From NCBI RefSeq assembly GCF_958450345.1, contig NC_088782.1:121503980-121567979 (forward strand): a stretch of DNA of 64,000 nucleotides, given 5' to 3'. This stretch comes from Calliphora vicina (lineage: Eukaryota; Arthropoda; Insecta; Diptera; Calliphoridae). The notes below the pieces were generated by a model, which made no database searches, had not been told where the DNA came from, and saw only the letters and a list, made by a program, of their open reading frames with translations. A program made the translations under genes and the position numbers. Of the stretch, positions 22,056-32,320 are shown in pieces; positions within the stretch are counted from its first letter, which is position 1; each line of letters begins with the position of its first letter.

Positions 22056-22180
22056 GTCGACCGACGGTACTTCTAAGTACCATATCAATAATAAGCTTAC
22101 AAAATTAAAACAAAACATATTTTGAACCTTTTTGCCCAAAAGTACTTTGAAGTACACTATCATCTTTGGAATAATATATT

Positions 22181-22900
22181 TATACCCTAAACCACCATAG
22201 TGGGGAGGTTATAATGCGTTTGTCCAGATGTTTGTAATTAGTCTAACTTCCATCTTAAAGTATACCGATCGACTTAGAATCACTTTCTGAGTCGATTAAA
22301 CGATGTCCGTCCGTCCGTCTGGTTGGCTGGCTGGCTGTCCATGTAAACGTTTTGCGCAGAGTACAGTTCGCAATTTTGAAGATATGTCGATCAAATTTGG
22401 TACATATTACCCAAGGACCAAGCCTATTGAAACTGGCTGAAATCGGTCCATTATTTCACCAAGCCCCCATACAAAGTCCTCTCGAAATTGGACTTTATCG
22501 GTCATAAATGCCTAATTTATCTATGTATCTACACAAATTTCGCTCCAAATAAGTTTTGTATATACAAAATTCATCTCACCAAATTTTGTTACGATCGGTC
22601 CATAATTAGTCATAGCTCCCATATAGACCCGCTTCCTAAAATAACTTTAACGTGCATAAATCGCTTAAAAATGTTGGTATACACACAAAATTCAACATAG
22701 TTAAATTTAATATAGACATAAATCACACGACCTAATTTCAAGGCGATCGGTCCATAATTGGTCATAGCTCCCATATAAGGCCCACTTCCGAAAATCACTC
22801 ATGAATATAAATTATTGATTAAAGAAAAATATTTTTACTCATTTACTTGGTGTAGGGTATTATATGGTCGGGCTTGACCGACCATACTTTCTTACTTGTT
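22181..22900 (+). mobile_element. Family A element, full length
   Basis: It runs from TATACCCTAAACCACC to the hairpin and CTTTCTTACTTGTT. It is close in sequence to the copy at 8913-9662, including an ACTTGGTGTAGGGTATT variant, so the two may share a recent source. Confidence 0.8.
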
Positions 22901-23309
22901 TTTAAACAATTATTATTTTATTCGATACATACATTTATTGTTAGTCTAATAAAGGAGAAATATGGATCCGCTGTTATGAAAAAGACTGGAGTAGGGTGGG
23001 TAAAAATGTTGAAAATTTAATTTTAAAATGATAATAACTCCTAAGCTGTAAGAGATAATTGATTGATTGATGTAATTATTTTCTCTGTACACTAACGAAG
23101 AAATATTATGGTTTTAAAAATTGAACATAGCCGAGGTGTCCTACTGTGGGGACCCATGGCCGTACAAAACATAAACTCGACAATACTTCCTCTTTGCACA
23201 AGTCAAATTTCATTAAAATCGGACTAAGCGTCGAGAAGTTACAGATTTATTTCCCTCTATTTTTTTCCAATACCACTGTGCAAAGTTACTTCTTATGTTA
23301 TGAAATAAA
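22901..23309. other. Unassigned interval
   Basis: The sequence has the look of a decayed dispersed repeat (TTACAGATTTATTTCC, ATTTCATTAAAATCGGACTAAG). No frame or terminal repeat supports a specific call. Confidence 0.3.
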
Positions 23310-24025
23310 AACAAGTAAGAAAGTATGGTCGGTCAAGCCCGACCATATAATACCCTACACTAAGTAAAAGAGCAAAAAAAATTTTTCTTTTAAAATTTAA
23401 ATAATTAATATTTTTGAGTGATTTTCGGAAGTGGGCCTTATATGGGAGCTATGACCAATTATGGAACGATCACCATGAAATTAGGTCGTGTGATTTATGT
23501 CTATATTAAAGTTAATTATGTTAAATTTTGTGTGTATACCAACATTTTTAAGCGATTATGCACGTTAAAGTGATTTTCGTAAGCGGGTCTATATGGGAGA
23601 TATGACTAATTATGGACCGATCATCACAAAATTTGGGGACATGAATTTTGTATATATAAAACTTATTTGGAGCGGAATTTGTAGAGATACATATATAAAT
23701 TAAACATTTATGACCGATAAAGTCCAATTTCGGGAGGACATTTGTATGGGGGCTTGGTGAAATAATGGACCGATTTCAGCCAGTTTCAATAGGCTTGGTC
23801 CTTGAGCCGAAAAAATAATATATATCACATTTCATCGAAATATCTTCAAAATTGCGACCTGTACTCTGCGCACAAGGTTTGCATGGACAGCCAGCCAGCC
23901 AACCAGACGGACGGACATCGCTTAATCGACTATACTTTAAGGTGGGTGTTAGACTAATATTTTTGGGCGTTACAAACATCTGCACAAACGCATAATACCC
24001 TCCCCACTATGGTGGTGTAGGGTAC
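23310..24025 (-). mobile_element. Family A element, near full length
   Basis: ACAAGTAAGAAAG and the hairpin are at the left; CCTCCCCACTATGGTGGTGTAGGGTA is at the right. A deletion around 23930 removes part of the GACTCAGAAAGTGATTC block. Confidence 0.8.
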
Positions 24026-24950
24026 AAAAAACAGAGCATATTCCCAAAATTATTTTCGAATAAATTTTTTTTTTTATTAAAATTTACTTTTTTTGTGATA
24101 TTTTTTACAATTTTAAGTACCGATAGGTCTTAAAAAACACCCTTTTGTAAACGGAAAAAATCTGTGCATACAAAATTAAACACTCAGAACGAAATAAGCT
24201 AAGCATACACATTTAAATAAGTTATTTATTATCAAACGGCAACTCACATTCGTACAAAAACAATACAGGGTATTCAGGGAAACACCGATTACAGTATTCT
24301 GGGCAATAAATTACTTACTATTAGTACCTCGATGTTTAGAGGAGCGTGGATGAAAATCATTCGAAAATGTTATTAAATCTAATACACAAATCTTTTCAAA
24401 TCTCATTTAATTAGTCACTGTAAGTGTCCAAGTTTATTTGAGCAAGGCTTGTGTTTATAGAAGAGAGAGAAAGAGACAAATCGTAACAATCTTCTCTCCT
24501 CTCTCATCTAAAAGTAATCGTTACTTGTGTGAACTAGCTCTAATGAATGCAATTTTGTTTTCAACTTTATGAAACGAGTTTTATTATTTTCAAACAAATT
24601 TCTTTGAACATTTGAAATTTTTAAAAAGACTTGTGATTTATAAAAACCAAATCTGTAACAAATTCGTCGGTTGACGAATCCAAATTCATCAATTTTATAA
24701 AAACAGGCTGAGAGAGTTTTTCATACAATTGATTTTTTTTAGTTCCAGGAACAGTTTTTCAAGAACAAGTAAATTGAATCTCTTGTAGAAGCTATTTGAG
24801 TGAAGAAAAGCGTGCTGGGACAAGTGAATTCTGAAAATTTTCAATAAATAAAAAGAAAGTAATAACACAAATATTTTTTTTTGTTTTGGGCTTGTTTTTA
24901 AACATTATTTATTTACACAGGCTGTTTAAATGTTTAAAATATACTTATAT
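24026..24950. other. Interval without a recognised gene
   Basis: 24090-24150 resembles the mariner 3' tail again (TTTACTTTTTTTGTGATATTTTTTACAA and AACACCC). The remainder, including a GAGAGAGAAAGAGAC tract near 24463 and its CTCTCCTCTCTC counterpart at 24491, shows no gene. Confidence 0.3.
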
Positions 24951-24954
24951 ATAA

Positions 24955-25212
24955 AACTTAATTAAAGCAAAACAAACAAACCGGAAGACAAATCTTAAAA
25001 TTAAAAACTTAACGCTAAAAATGAAATCAAAAATTAAGAAAGACACTGATTTTAAATTTTTCACTTAAAACTAAATTATAATTTTTAGTATATTAACTTT
25101 ATACAAAATTTACTTTAGAAATCACATTAAAGTTACTAAAAATCTATATTAAAATTAAGATTCTTTTAAAAAGAACACAATTTAAAGCTTTTTATGTTGC
25201 ACTAATTAAAAT
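24955..25212 (-). promoter_or_regulatory. 3' UTR-like region with GY, K and Brd boxes
   Basis: On the minus strand a Brd box (AGCTTTA) is at 25183-25189, a K box (TGTGAT) at 25121-25126 and a GY box (GTCTTCC) at 24983-24989. The GCAAAACAAACAAACC block links it to the other three Bearded-type UTRs. These sites imply that a Bearded-family transcript ended here. Confidence 0.65.
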
Positions 25213-25747
25213 TTACACAAACAAAATTATTTTGCAACGTTTTTGCTTGGATGATAATGCAAACAAACCTTTTTCTGTTCTGCAGCAAACTGGACCAAAA
25301 AGTGCTGATTCGGAGTCGGGATTTGTGGAAAATGGAGGAATCAACAGCTTTTCTTCGTTCGGCTGGACCAAGAAGTGCTGATTCGCTGTCAGAATCAACA
25401 GCTTCTCTTCGTTCGGCTGCTTTACAACAAACTGGACCAAAAAGTGCTGAATCGGATTTGGAATCAACAGCTTCTCTTCGTTCGGCTGAGGCGTAAACAC
25501 CAAGGCTGCTTGTTTTCTCGTTTACGTTGTTGTTTCTAAGTAGTTAAATGTAGGCTAGGGCTTGTCAGGCCCATGTTATAGTTGTTCGTCACTAGGTTGG
25601 TGTCTCTCGTAATCAAAAGACCGCTGAAAGTGTTAACTAACTTCTGTCAGAGAAAGTTAACGGTTTCCTTCGAACAACACGATGTTGCTCGAAGGAGTGA
25701 TGCACAAAGAGTGGATGCCTGTTGCTCAATTTACCTCAGTATTTATA
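25213..25747 (-). pseudogene. Fifth Bearded-type locus; coding part decayed or reorganised
   Basis: TATAAAT at 25741-25747 and the UTR boxes at 24983-25189 frame a region as in the intact genes. The only minus-strand ATG is at 25574 and opens 12 codons. The frame open from 25503 to 25213 has no ATG, although it is 96 codons long and contains three PNEEKLLI copies. The underlying DNA repeat has spacings of 54 and 66 bp, all multiples of three. The opposite strand is also open (81 codons from ATG at 25251, with STASLRSA repeats). I see no basic helix or NxxN motif. It may be a broken gene, or a new repeat protein that took over the Bearded promoter and UTR. Confidence 0.4.
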
Positions 25748-25877
25748 CCCAAAAATTCTCAAATTTTCTTGAAGAGATAATATGAAGAAAAACCACCCTT
25801 ATTTTTATATTTGTGTGTAAGTTTTTAGGGTGGGTTTTTCCTATTTACGATATTATCAGTTCACAACTTGTTGCTTT

Positions 25878-25884
25878 AGGTAGA
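25878..25884 (+). promoter_or_regulatory. TAGGTAG, Zelda/TAGteam variant
   Basis: The word lies about 130 bp upstream of the TATA box at 25741-25747, close to the CAGGTAG spacing of the 80-aa gene. TAGGTAG is a known weaker TAGteam variant. Confidence 0.3.
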
Positions 25885-26344
25885 TTTTATGACATGTTAG
25901 AAATCTCTTTGTTGGTGGTGGATTTTTGTTTTACAAAATTCTTTTAGTAAACAAATCCTTTAGATTACTGTTGCAGTTTTAGGTGTTGCAACATGGTATG
26001 TGGCATTTTACTATGTTTCAAAGTTGATGACTGTACTTGTTGCTTGGTTTTTTGTTTGTTTCTAGTTTAGTAGAAAAGAACCTCTGTGGGGTGTTGAATG
26101 TTTTTTTTTTTTTTTTTTTTTATAATTTCAACAATTTATTGATGATTACTATCAATTACAAGTATTGTTTGAATATTTTTGTGATTTTATAACAAATTTC
26201 TTAAGAAATTCAATAAATAAATTTATTACTCTTCAACAAAAATCATGGAACGTGCTGGAAATGTTTGATGTTCCCAGCAAAATTTGGTAATACTTTATAA
26301 ATCCAATCTTGTAGAAGAAAATTTAATTCTTATGATAGAATGAC
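25885..26344. other. Interval with a poly-T tract
   Basis: A run of about 21 T occurs near 26101-26122. No gene is visible. The stretch is probably upstream DNA of the fifth Bearded-type locus. Confidence 0.3.
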
Positions 26345-26525
26345 TAATGTTTTAACTAGAAGAATACAAGCAATTTTGAATAATGACCCTATAAAAATAA
26401 GCAAACGAAAAAAGCGTGCTATTCTAATAAATTTTAAATTGAAATAGCCATTGAGTTACAATTGTTTTGAAAGTGCTTAGATTTTTCTATAGGCATTTCT
26501 GTTCTTTATGAAAAGGCCCAACAAA
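26345..26525 (-). repeat. Inverted copy of 21874-22055
   Basis: The matches to 21874-22055 are listed there. The two copies are about 4.4 kb apart and flank the fifth Bearded-type locus and two family A elements. Confidence 0.6.
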
Positions 26526-26545
26526 CTGATTACAGAGGTTGTTTT

Positions 26546-27248
26546 TATACCCTACACCACCATAGTGGGGAGGGTATTATGCGTTTGTGCTGATGTTTGT
26601 AACGCCCAAAAATATTAGTCTAACACCCACCTTAAAGTATACCGATCGACTTATAATCACTTTCTGAGTCGATTAAGCGATGTCCGTCCGTCCGTCAGGT
26701 CGTCTGTCCATGTAAACCTTGTGCGCAGAGTACAGGTCGAAATTTTGAAGATATTTCGATAAAATTTGGTACATATTATTTTTTCAGCTCAAGGACCAAG
26801 CCTATTGAAACTGGCTGAAATCGGTCTACTATTTCACCTAGTCCCCATACAAATGTCCTCCCGAAATTGGACTTTATCGGTCATAAATGTTTAATTTATA
26901 TATGTATCTCCACAAATTCCGCTCCAAATAAGTTTTATATACACAGAATTCGTGTCACCAAATTTTGTTACGATCGGTCCATAATTAGTCATAGCTCCCA
27001 TATAGACCCGCTTCGAAAATCACTTTAACGTGCATAAATCGCTTAAAAATGTTGGTAAACACACAAAATTCAACATAGTTAACTTTAATATAGACATAAA
27101 TCACACGACCTAATTGCATGGTGATCGGTCCATAATTGGTCATAGCCCCCATATAACCCCACTTCCGAAAATCACTCAAAAATATAAATTAAAAAAATTT
27201 TTTTTTGCTCTTTTACTTAGTGTAGGGTATTATACTTTCTTACTTGTT
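26546..27248 (+). mobile_element. Family A element lacking its 3' hairpin
   Basis: The 5' end is complete, but at the 3' end GGTATTATA runs straight into CTTTCTTACTTGTT: the TGGTCGGGCTTGACCGACCA hairpin is exactly absent. The terminal bases are otherwise intact. Confidence 0.8.
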
Positions 27249-27249
27249 T

Positions 27250-27777
27250 AACCCTTGAAATTGTAAAAAATAACACAAAAAAGTAAATTTTAATCAAAGT
27301 ATTTTATTTTGTTCGTAAGACCAATAACATTTGAAAATGAGTTCAGGCATATGGCCACCACGGTCGTTCTTTACGAAGCGCATTCTGGACCTCCAATTTT
27401 GGGCCACTTTATCGAGGGTAAGTTGTTGTGACTTTACGTGTCCCCACAGGTGTTAAATCGCACAATATTGGAGGCCAATTGACAGTTCCAGTTCTTAAAA
27501 TCAAATTTTGATTTCATTCTGTTGAATCTACATCACGCCCGGATCAATGTCATTCATATTTTCAAACCGAAAATCATTGATCATGGTGTGATAATGATCT
27601 CTATTGACGGTAACGCGAGCTCCGGCTTCATTTTTGAAGAAATAGGGTTCCATGTTGCCCCCAACGTGTAAACCCCAACAAATGGTGCATTTTTCTGGAT
27701 GCAATGGAGATTAATCTCACTTCATTTGCAATTTTGTTTAATAACAAACCCCTTAAGCTAAAAATGTGCCTCATCGC
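27250..27777 (-). mobile_element. mariner-like transposon relic, 3' half
   Basis: Minus-strand frames, broken by stops and frameshifts, read ICWGLHVGGNMEPYFF, then RVTVNRDHY, HLWGHVKS and RGGHMPELIFK, in the order found in Tc1/mariner transposases (…VWCG.HAGG..GPYFFEN…VTVN…). The element is dead. Its 5' part continues beyond the hAT insertion at 27778-28966. Confidence 0.75.
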
Positions 27778-28966
27778 CAGTGTTGCCAGTTTAGCCTTTT
27801 TGAGGCTAAATTTAGCCTTTTTATTTACTCTTTAGCCTCGAAATTTTGGTTTTAGCTTTTTTCTAGCCTTTTCTTAATTTCAAAATAGCCTTTTTTGAAA
27901 ATAAAAAAGGCTAAACATTTCGAGACTAAAGAGTAAATAAAAAGGCTAAATTTATATTTGTGAACCATTTTCATTTTAATTCATTACTGATTTTCATTTA
28001 GCTTTTTAACATACTCAAGAATTGTGCAGTATTAAAAGAACAAATAACAATTGCCAATATCAAGTGGTTCAAAATGAAATAGAGTACTTTATATCTGAAA
28101 GCTTAAATGTCTAGCAAATTCTCTTTCAAGACAAAATTGTTATTACACATTATATTCATCATTATATAATGGACAAGAGCCCCACAAACTATTGAAGGCT
28201 TGTGATACTCGATGGCGATCAATAGCCGTTAAACGTCTTGTGGATCTATGCTTCGAGTTAAAACCCATTTTGTTTTAATTTCGTCAAACCAGCAATTCTA
28301 AAAAGCCAAACTTTTAAGTAATTAATACACTGATTATAATTTGGCGTACCATCTTTTTTTAAAATCAGTATTGCACAAAGTACAAAAAGTAAATAAATCA
28401 TTTGCTGTTTTCTGATTTAAAATTCAAGGAATGTTTTTGGCACATTTTTCATACGAGTTTGATGAATGAGAGATAAAATAAAGAACGTTTTAATTAGTGA
28501 AGATTATGACAAAAATAATACAACAAATTAAACTAATTGAGCAATTGCGACAAAGATTACCATATGAAAACTCTACGCAAAATCAATTTTTTTCCCGTTG
28601 ATAATAAAGTAGTAAAACCAAAAAAAATATATTATGTCATATTGATAGTGAAAAATTAAAGTGCTAATAAAATTACGAAGCTTAAGGCTCAGGGGCAGAA
28701 TATATTAAACTACAAATGGACAAATATAGAACCAACAATGTCCATTTTCTGACATGGTTAATCTAGTATTTAACTTTTTAGTACTTCCTTTAAGTAAAGC
28801 AGATGAATTTTATGAACATATTTTCTAATTTTTTATTTAAAAATAAATATAAACCAAAATTCTTAATTTATAATATTTTAGCTTTTTTTCTAAAGCGGTT
28901 TAGCTTTTTCTGGCCTTTTTTTGAAGCCAATATAGCTTCTTTTTTCGCCAGCTCCTGGCAACACTG
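27778..28966 (+). mobile_element. hAT-family transposon, degenerate, with 8-bp target duplication
   Basis: Perfect 12-bp terminal inverted repeats CAGTGTTGCCAG / CTGGCAACACTG bound 1189 bp and are flanked by the direct repeat CTCATCGC (27770-27777 and 28967-28974), the 8-bp duplication typical of hAT insertion. Subterminal regions are full of AGCC/GGCT words. At about 28190-28265 a plus-strand frame reads LLKACDTRWRSIAVKRL, resembling the TRW region of hAT transposases. The rest of the transposase is lost or scrambled. Confidence 0.85.
27810..27950. repeat. 34-bp inverted repeat inside the hAT element
   Basis: TTTAGCCTTTTTATTTACTC.. at 27810-27843 is the near-exact reverse complement of 27917-27950 (one mismatch near the inner end). 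The loop is ~73 bp. It lies just inside the left terminus, so it may be a duplicated, inverted subterminal transposase-binding region. Confidence 0.7.
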
Positions 28967-29060
28967 CTCATCGCTGAACACAATTTTGTGATAAAATTGT
29001 TGTCTATAAGTTGCACGAATTGATCACTGATTTTCGAAGTAAATTTAAATATTTTGGTAG
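28967..29060 (-). mobile_element. mariner-like relic, continued after the hAT insertion
   Basis: Joining across the insertion gives the mariner motif KIVFSDEAHF, whose aspartate is the first catalytic D of the DDE/D triad; the next codon is a stop where the family usually has W. The 8-bp duplication falls inside this motif. Similarity fades before 29060. Confidence 0.65.
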
Positions 29061-29860
29061 TGCTGTGCAAGCCTCAATCTATTTATGTTGATTTGCCAGA
29101 GTATACAGATCATAAATGTTAAAAAGTGAATTCAGTATGACAGTGCTTTTAACCCTTTTAAAGTTCAATCGGGCTTAAACAAATACCCGAATGACAAACT
29201 TACCAATCATGGTGAAGGGTATAATAAGTAGTTCATATTACTCTGGATGGAAAAGAAAATTTTATATTTTTTATTTATAAGATAATTTTTTTTTTTATCA
29301 AACTTAATATCCTGTTGAACATAAAGGAAGTTATGTCCAGTTTTTTACTGATCAACAGCCAGTTGTACAGAATTTTGTGAATTTCAAATATTTATGACTG
29401 TTAAATTGATTTTTCGTACATTCTAACTAGTTTCAATAGGGCCACAAATGAAATTTTCATTGTATTTTCAGAAAGTAATACTGAGTTGAACTGTTTTTTT
29501 ATGATGGGTGGACCTTAGACTTTTGCTTAATTGTTCATTTTAATGACCGGTAATTTTAGTTCATAGTTCAATACTGAACTAAGTGAGCATACGATTTGAG
29601 CTAGTTCATTTAGTTCATGAACTACCCAAGTCTGATGGACCAGCATACTATGAAATAATAAACAAAATTTTAGATTGAAATTATGTTTGTGATTTTTATT
29701 TAATTAGTTACTGCTACCATTATTTGCTTAGATAGCATAACGAACTTCTTTCACTGATTTAATTAATGGAAGTAGATCATCCGCTGCAATCAAAAACAGC
29801 AAACTTAAGTAAAATAAAACTGTATTCACATATTTTAAAAATGATTCCCTTGACAACTAA
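29061..29860. other. Unassigned interval with a family B scrap and a duplicated block
   Basis: 29187-29224 (CCAATCATGGTGAAGGGTATA) is an inverted family B 5' end. 29640-29735 repeats 32310-32400 (TGAAATAATAAAC, AAATTTTAGATTGAAATTAT, TTAATTAGTTACTGCT), a direct duplication 2.7 kb apart. GCTAGTTCATTTAGTTCATGAACT near 29598 is partly palindromic. Confidence 0.4.
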
Positions 29861-30574
29861 AACAAGTAAGAAAGTATGGTCGGCCAAGCCGGTCCAAATA
29901 ATGCCCTACACTAAGGAGAAGAGCAAAAACATTTTTCTTTTAAAATTCCAATAATTTATAGTTTTGAATGATTTTCGGAAGTGGGCCTTATATGGGGGCT
30001 ATGACCAATTATGGACCGATCACCATGAACTTAAGTCATGTGATTTATGTCTATATTAAAGTTAACTATGTTGAATTTTGTGTGTTTACCAACATTTTTA
30101 ATCGATTTATGCACGTTAAAGTGATTTTCGGAAGCGGGTCTATATGGGAGCTATGACTAATTATGGACCGATCGTAACAAAATTTGGTGGCATGAATTTT
30201 GTGTATATAAAACTTATTTGGAGCGGAATTTGTACAGATACATATATAAATTAAACATTTTTGACCGATAAAGTCCAATTTCGGGAGGACATTTGTATGG
30301 GGACTAGGTGAAATAATGTACCGATTTCAGCCAGTTTCAATAGGCTTGGTCCTTGAGCCGAAAAAATTATATGTACCAAATTTCATCGAAATATCTTTAA
30401 AATTGCGACCTGTACTCTGCGCACAATGTTTACATGGACAGCCAGCCAGCCAGCCGACCAGACGGACGGACGGACGGACGGACGGACATCGTTTAATCGA
30501 CTCAGAAAGTGATTGTAAGTCGATCGGTATACTTTAAGGTGGGTGTTAGACTAACTATGGTGGTGTAGGGTATA
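29861..30574 (-). mobile_element. Family A element
   Basis: AACAAGTAAGAAAG and an altered hairpin (GGTCGGCCAAGCCGGTCC) are at the left. The right end lacks the CACCCTCCCC part (TTAGACTAACTATGGTGGTGTAGGGTATA), a small deletion. A GGACGGACGGACGGACGGAC tract is expanded at 30465-30486. Confidence 0.75.
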
Positions 30575-30859
30575 AAAATAATAAATTTTGAAATATTTTT
30601 ATAAATAAGTCGAATTATATTAACACACCATTTCTAATATTGTTCTCTTCGAAACGTTTAACTTAGTTCTACTTAGGATTTGGTAGCCAAAAATGTACGT
30701 TTTTGTAATTAAATTTAGATGTTTTTTTTTTATTTAAAACACAAACTGTTTAAAACGCTAACTATCATTTAAATAACGTGAACGTTTCATTAGTACTTCA
30801 GTTTTATTTAATCCTTATCCTATACTTTACAAATTAAACACAAATAATATTGTTTTTTT

Positions 30860-31290
30860 TTACCCTTCATCATGTCACAAAAAAAGTACGTGAAAAAATA
30901 ATTAAAATTTTTCAAAAAAAAAATCCAATATGGACTTTCAAAAAAATAGCAAAAGATTTTAAGGTTCATCGTCACACTATTTCAAAAGCCATTAAACAGT
31001 AATAGGAAGACTTGAACATTGAAAGAAAATCTGGATGAGGCAAAATAAGTCGAACAACTCCGAACCGAACACTTCCAACAGAGAAGCCGAATACTTCTAT
31101 TGCATTGCGGTATAGAACTTAGAGGCAAAAGAACTAGGGACATTTTATAACAAATACAACTGTTGTGTGATGAATGATGGAACCTATGTACTCTTTGTCT
31201 GCCGTGACAAAAACGCCACCGCACAAATAATCTCTAGCACATAAAGTAAAACTTGCAGCATATGACGCTTTCTTGGTACAAAAATACATC
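30860..31290 (+). mobile_element. Tc1-like transposon relic
   Basis: A plus-strand frame starting at 30871 reads MSQKKYVKK, then IAKDFKVHRHTISKAIKQ, a helix-turn-helix like the N-terminal DNA-binding domain of Tc1-type transposases, ending in stops. Further on, CVMNDGTYV resembles the middle of the catalytic domain. The copy is short, frameshifted and without recognisable terminal repeats. Confidence 0.5.
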
Positions 31291-31331
31291 CCGAATACTT
31301 ATTTGAATATTTCGTGCTAATATAATAATAA

Positions 31332-32059
31332 AACAAGTAAGAAAGTATGGTCGGTCAAGCCCGACCATATAATATCCTACACAAATTAAAAGAGCAAAAA
31401 CATTTTTCTTTTAAAATTTCAATAATTTATATTTTTGAGTGATTTTCGGAAGTGGACCTTATATGGCAGCTATGACCAATTATGGACGGATCACCATAAA
31501 ATTAGGTCGTGTGATTTATGTCTACATGAAAGTTATTTATGTTGAATTTTGTGTGTATACCAAAATTTTTAAGAGATTTATGCACGTTAAAGTGACTTTT
31601 AGAAGCGGGTCTATATGGAAGCTATGACTAATTATGAACCCATCGTAAAAAAATTCAGTGACATGAATTTTTATATATAAAACTTATTTGGAGCGAAATT
31701 TGTGTAGATACCTATATAAATTAAACATTTATGAGCGATAAAGTCCAATTTCGGGAGGACATTTGTATGGGGGCTAGGTGAAATAACTACCCGACTTCAG
31801 TCATTTTCTATACGCTTGGTGTCTGAGGCAAAAAAATTATATGTATCAAATTTTATCGAAATATCTTCAAAATTGAGACCTGTACTGTGCTCACAAAGTT
31901 TACATGGACAGACGGACGGACGGACATCGTTTAGTCGACTCAGAAAGTGATTACAAGTCGATCGGTATACTTTAAGATGGGTGTTGGATTAATATTTTTG
32001 GGTGTTACAAACATCTGCACAAACGCATAATACCCTCCCCACTATGGTGGTGTAGGGTC
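31332..32059 (-). mobile_element. Family A element
   Basis: AACAAGTAAGAAAG plus hairpin are at the left and CCTCCCCACTATGGTGGTGTAGGGT at the right. The GCCAGCC block is deleted (TACATGGACAGACGGACGG). It abuts a mariner fragment directly. Confidence 0.8.
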
Positions 32060-32320
32060 TAATGATTCTGCGGCTGTGCTTGGCGATTGGCATTCTGTAA
32101 GTCCAATTTTAAGCCACTTTTTCGAGCATTACTGATCATACCTCACAAATAACACGAACAATGTTGGCTTCCAAGGCGTCAGTTGTTACTTATTTATCAG
32201 TCTAAACCAGTGACTTCAAATGGCCCCACAGGAAATAATCTGGAGGTGACAAATCGTAAGACCTTGGATGCCAATTTACAGGTCCATTTCTCGAAATCAA
32301 GTTATTAGATCTGCATACAA
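32060..32320 (-). mobile_element. mariner-like transposase fragment
   Basis: The minus strand reads NGPVNWHPRSYDLSPPDYFLW (split by no stop), then GHLKSLV and later KVA.NWTYRM, the C-terminal catalytic part of mariner transposases including the D of SPPDYFLW. Stops and frameshifts interrupt it downstream. Confidence 0.7.
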
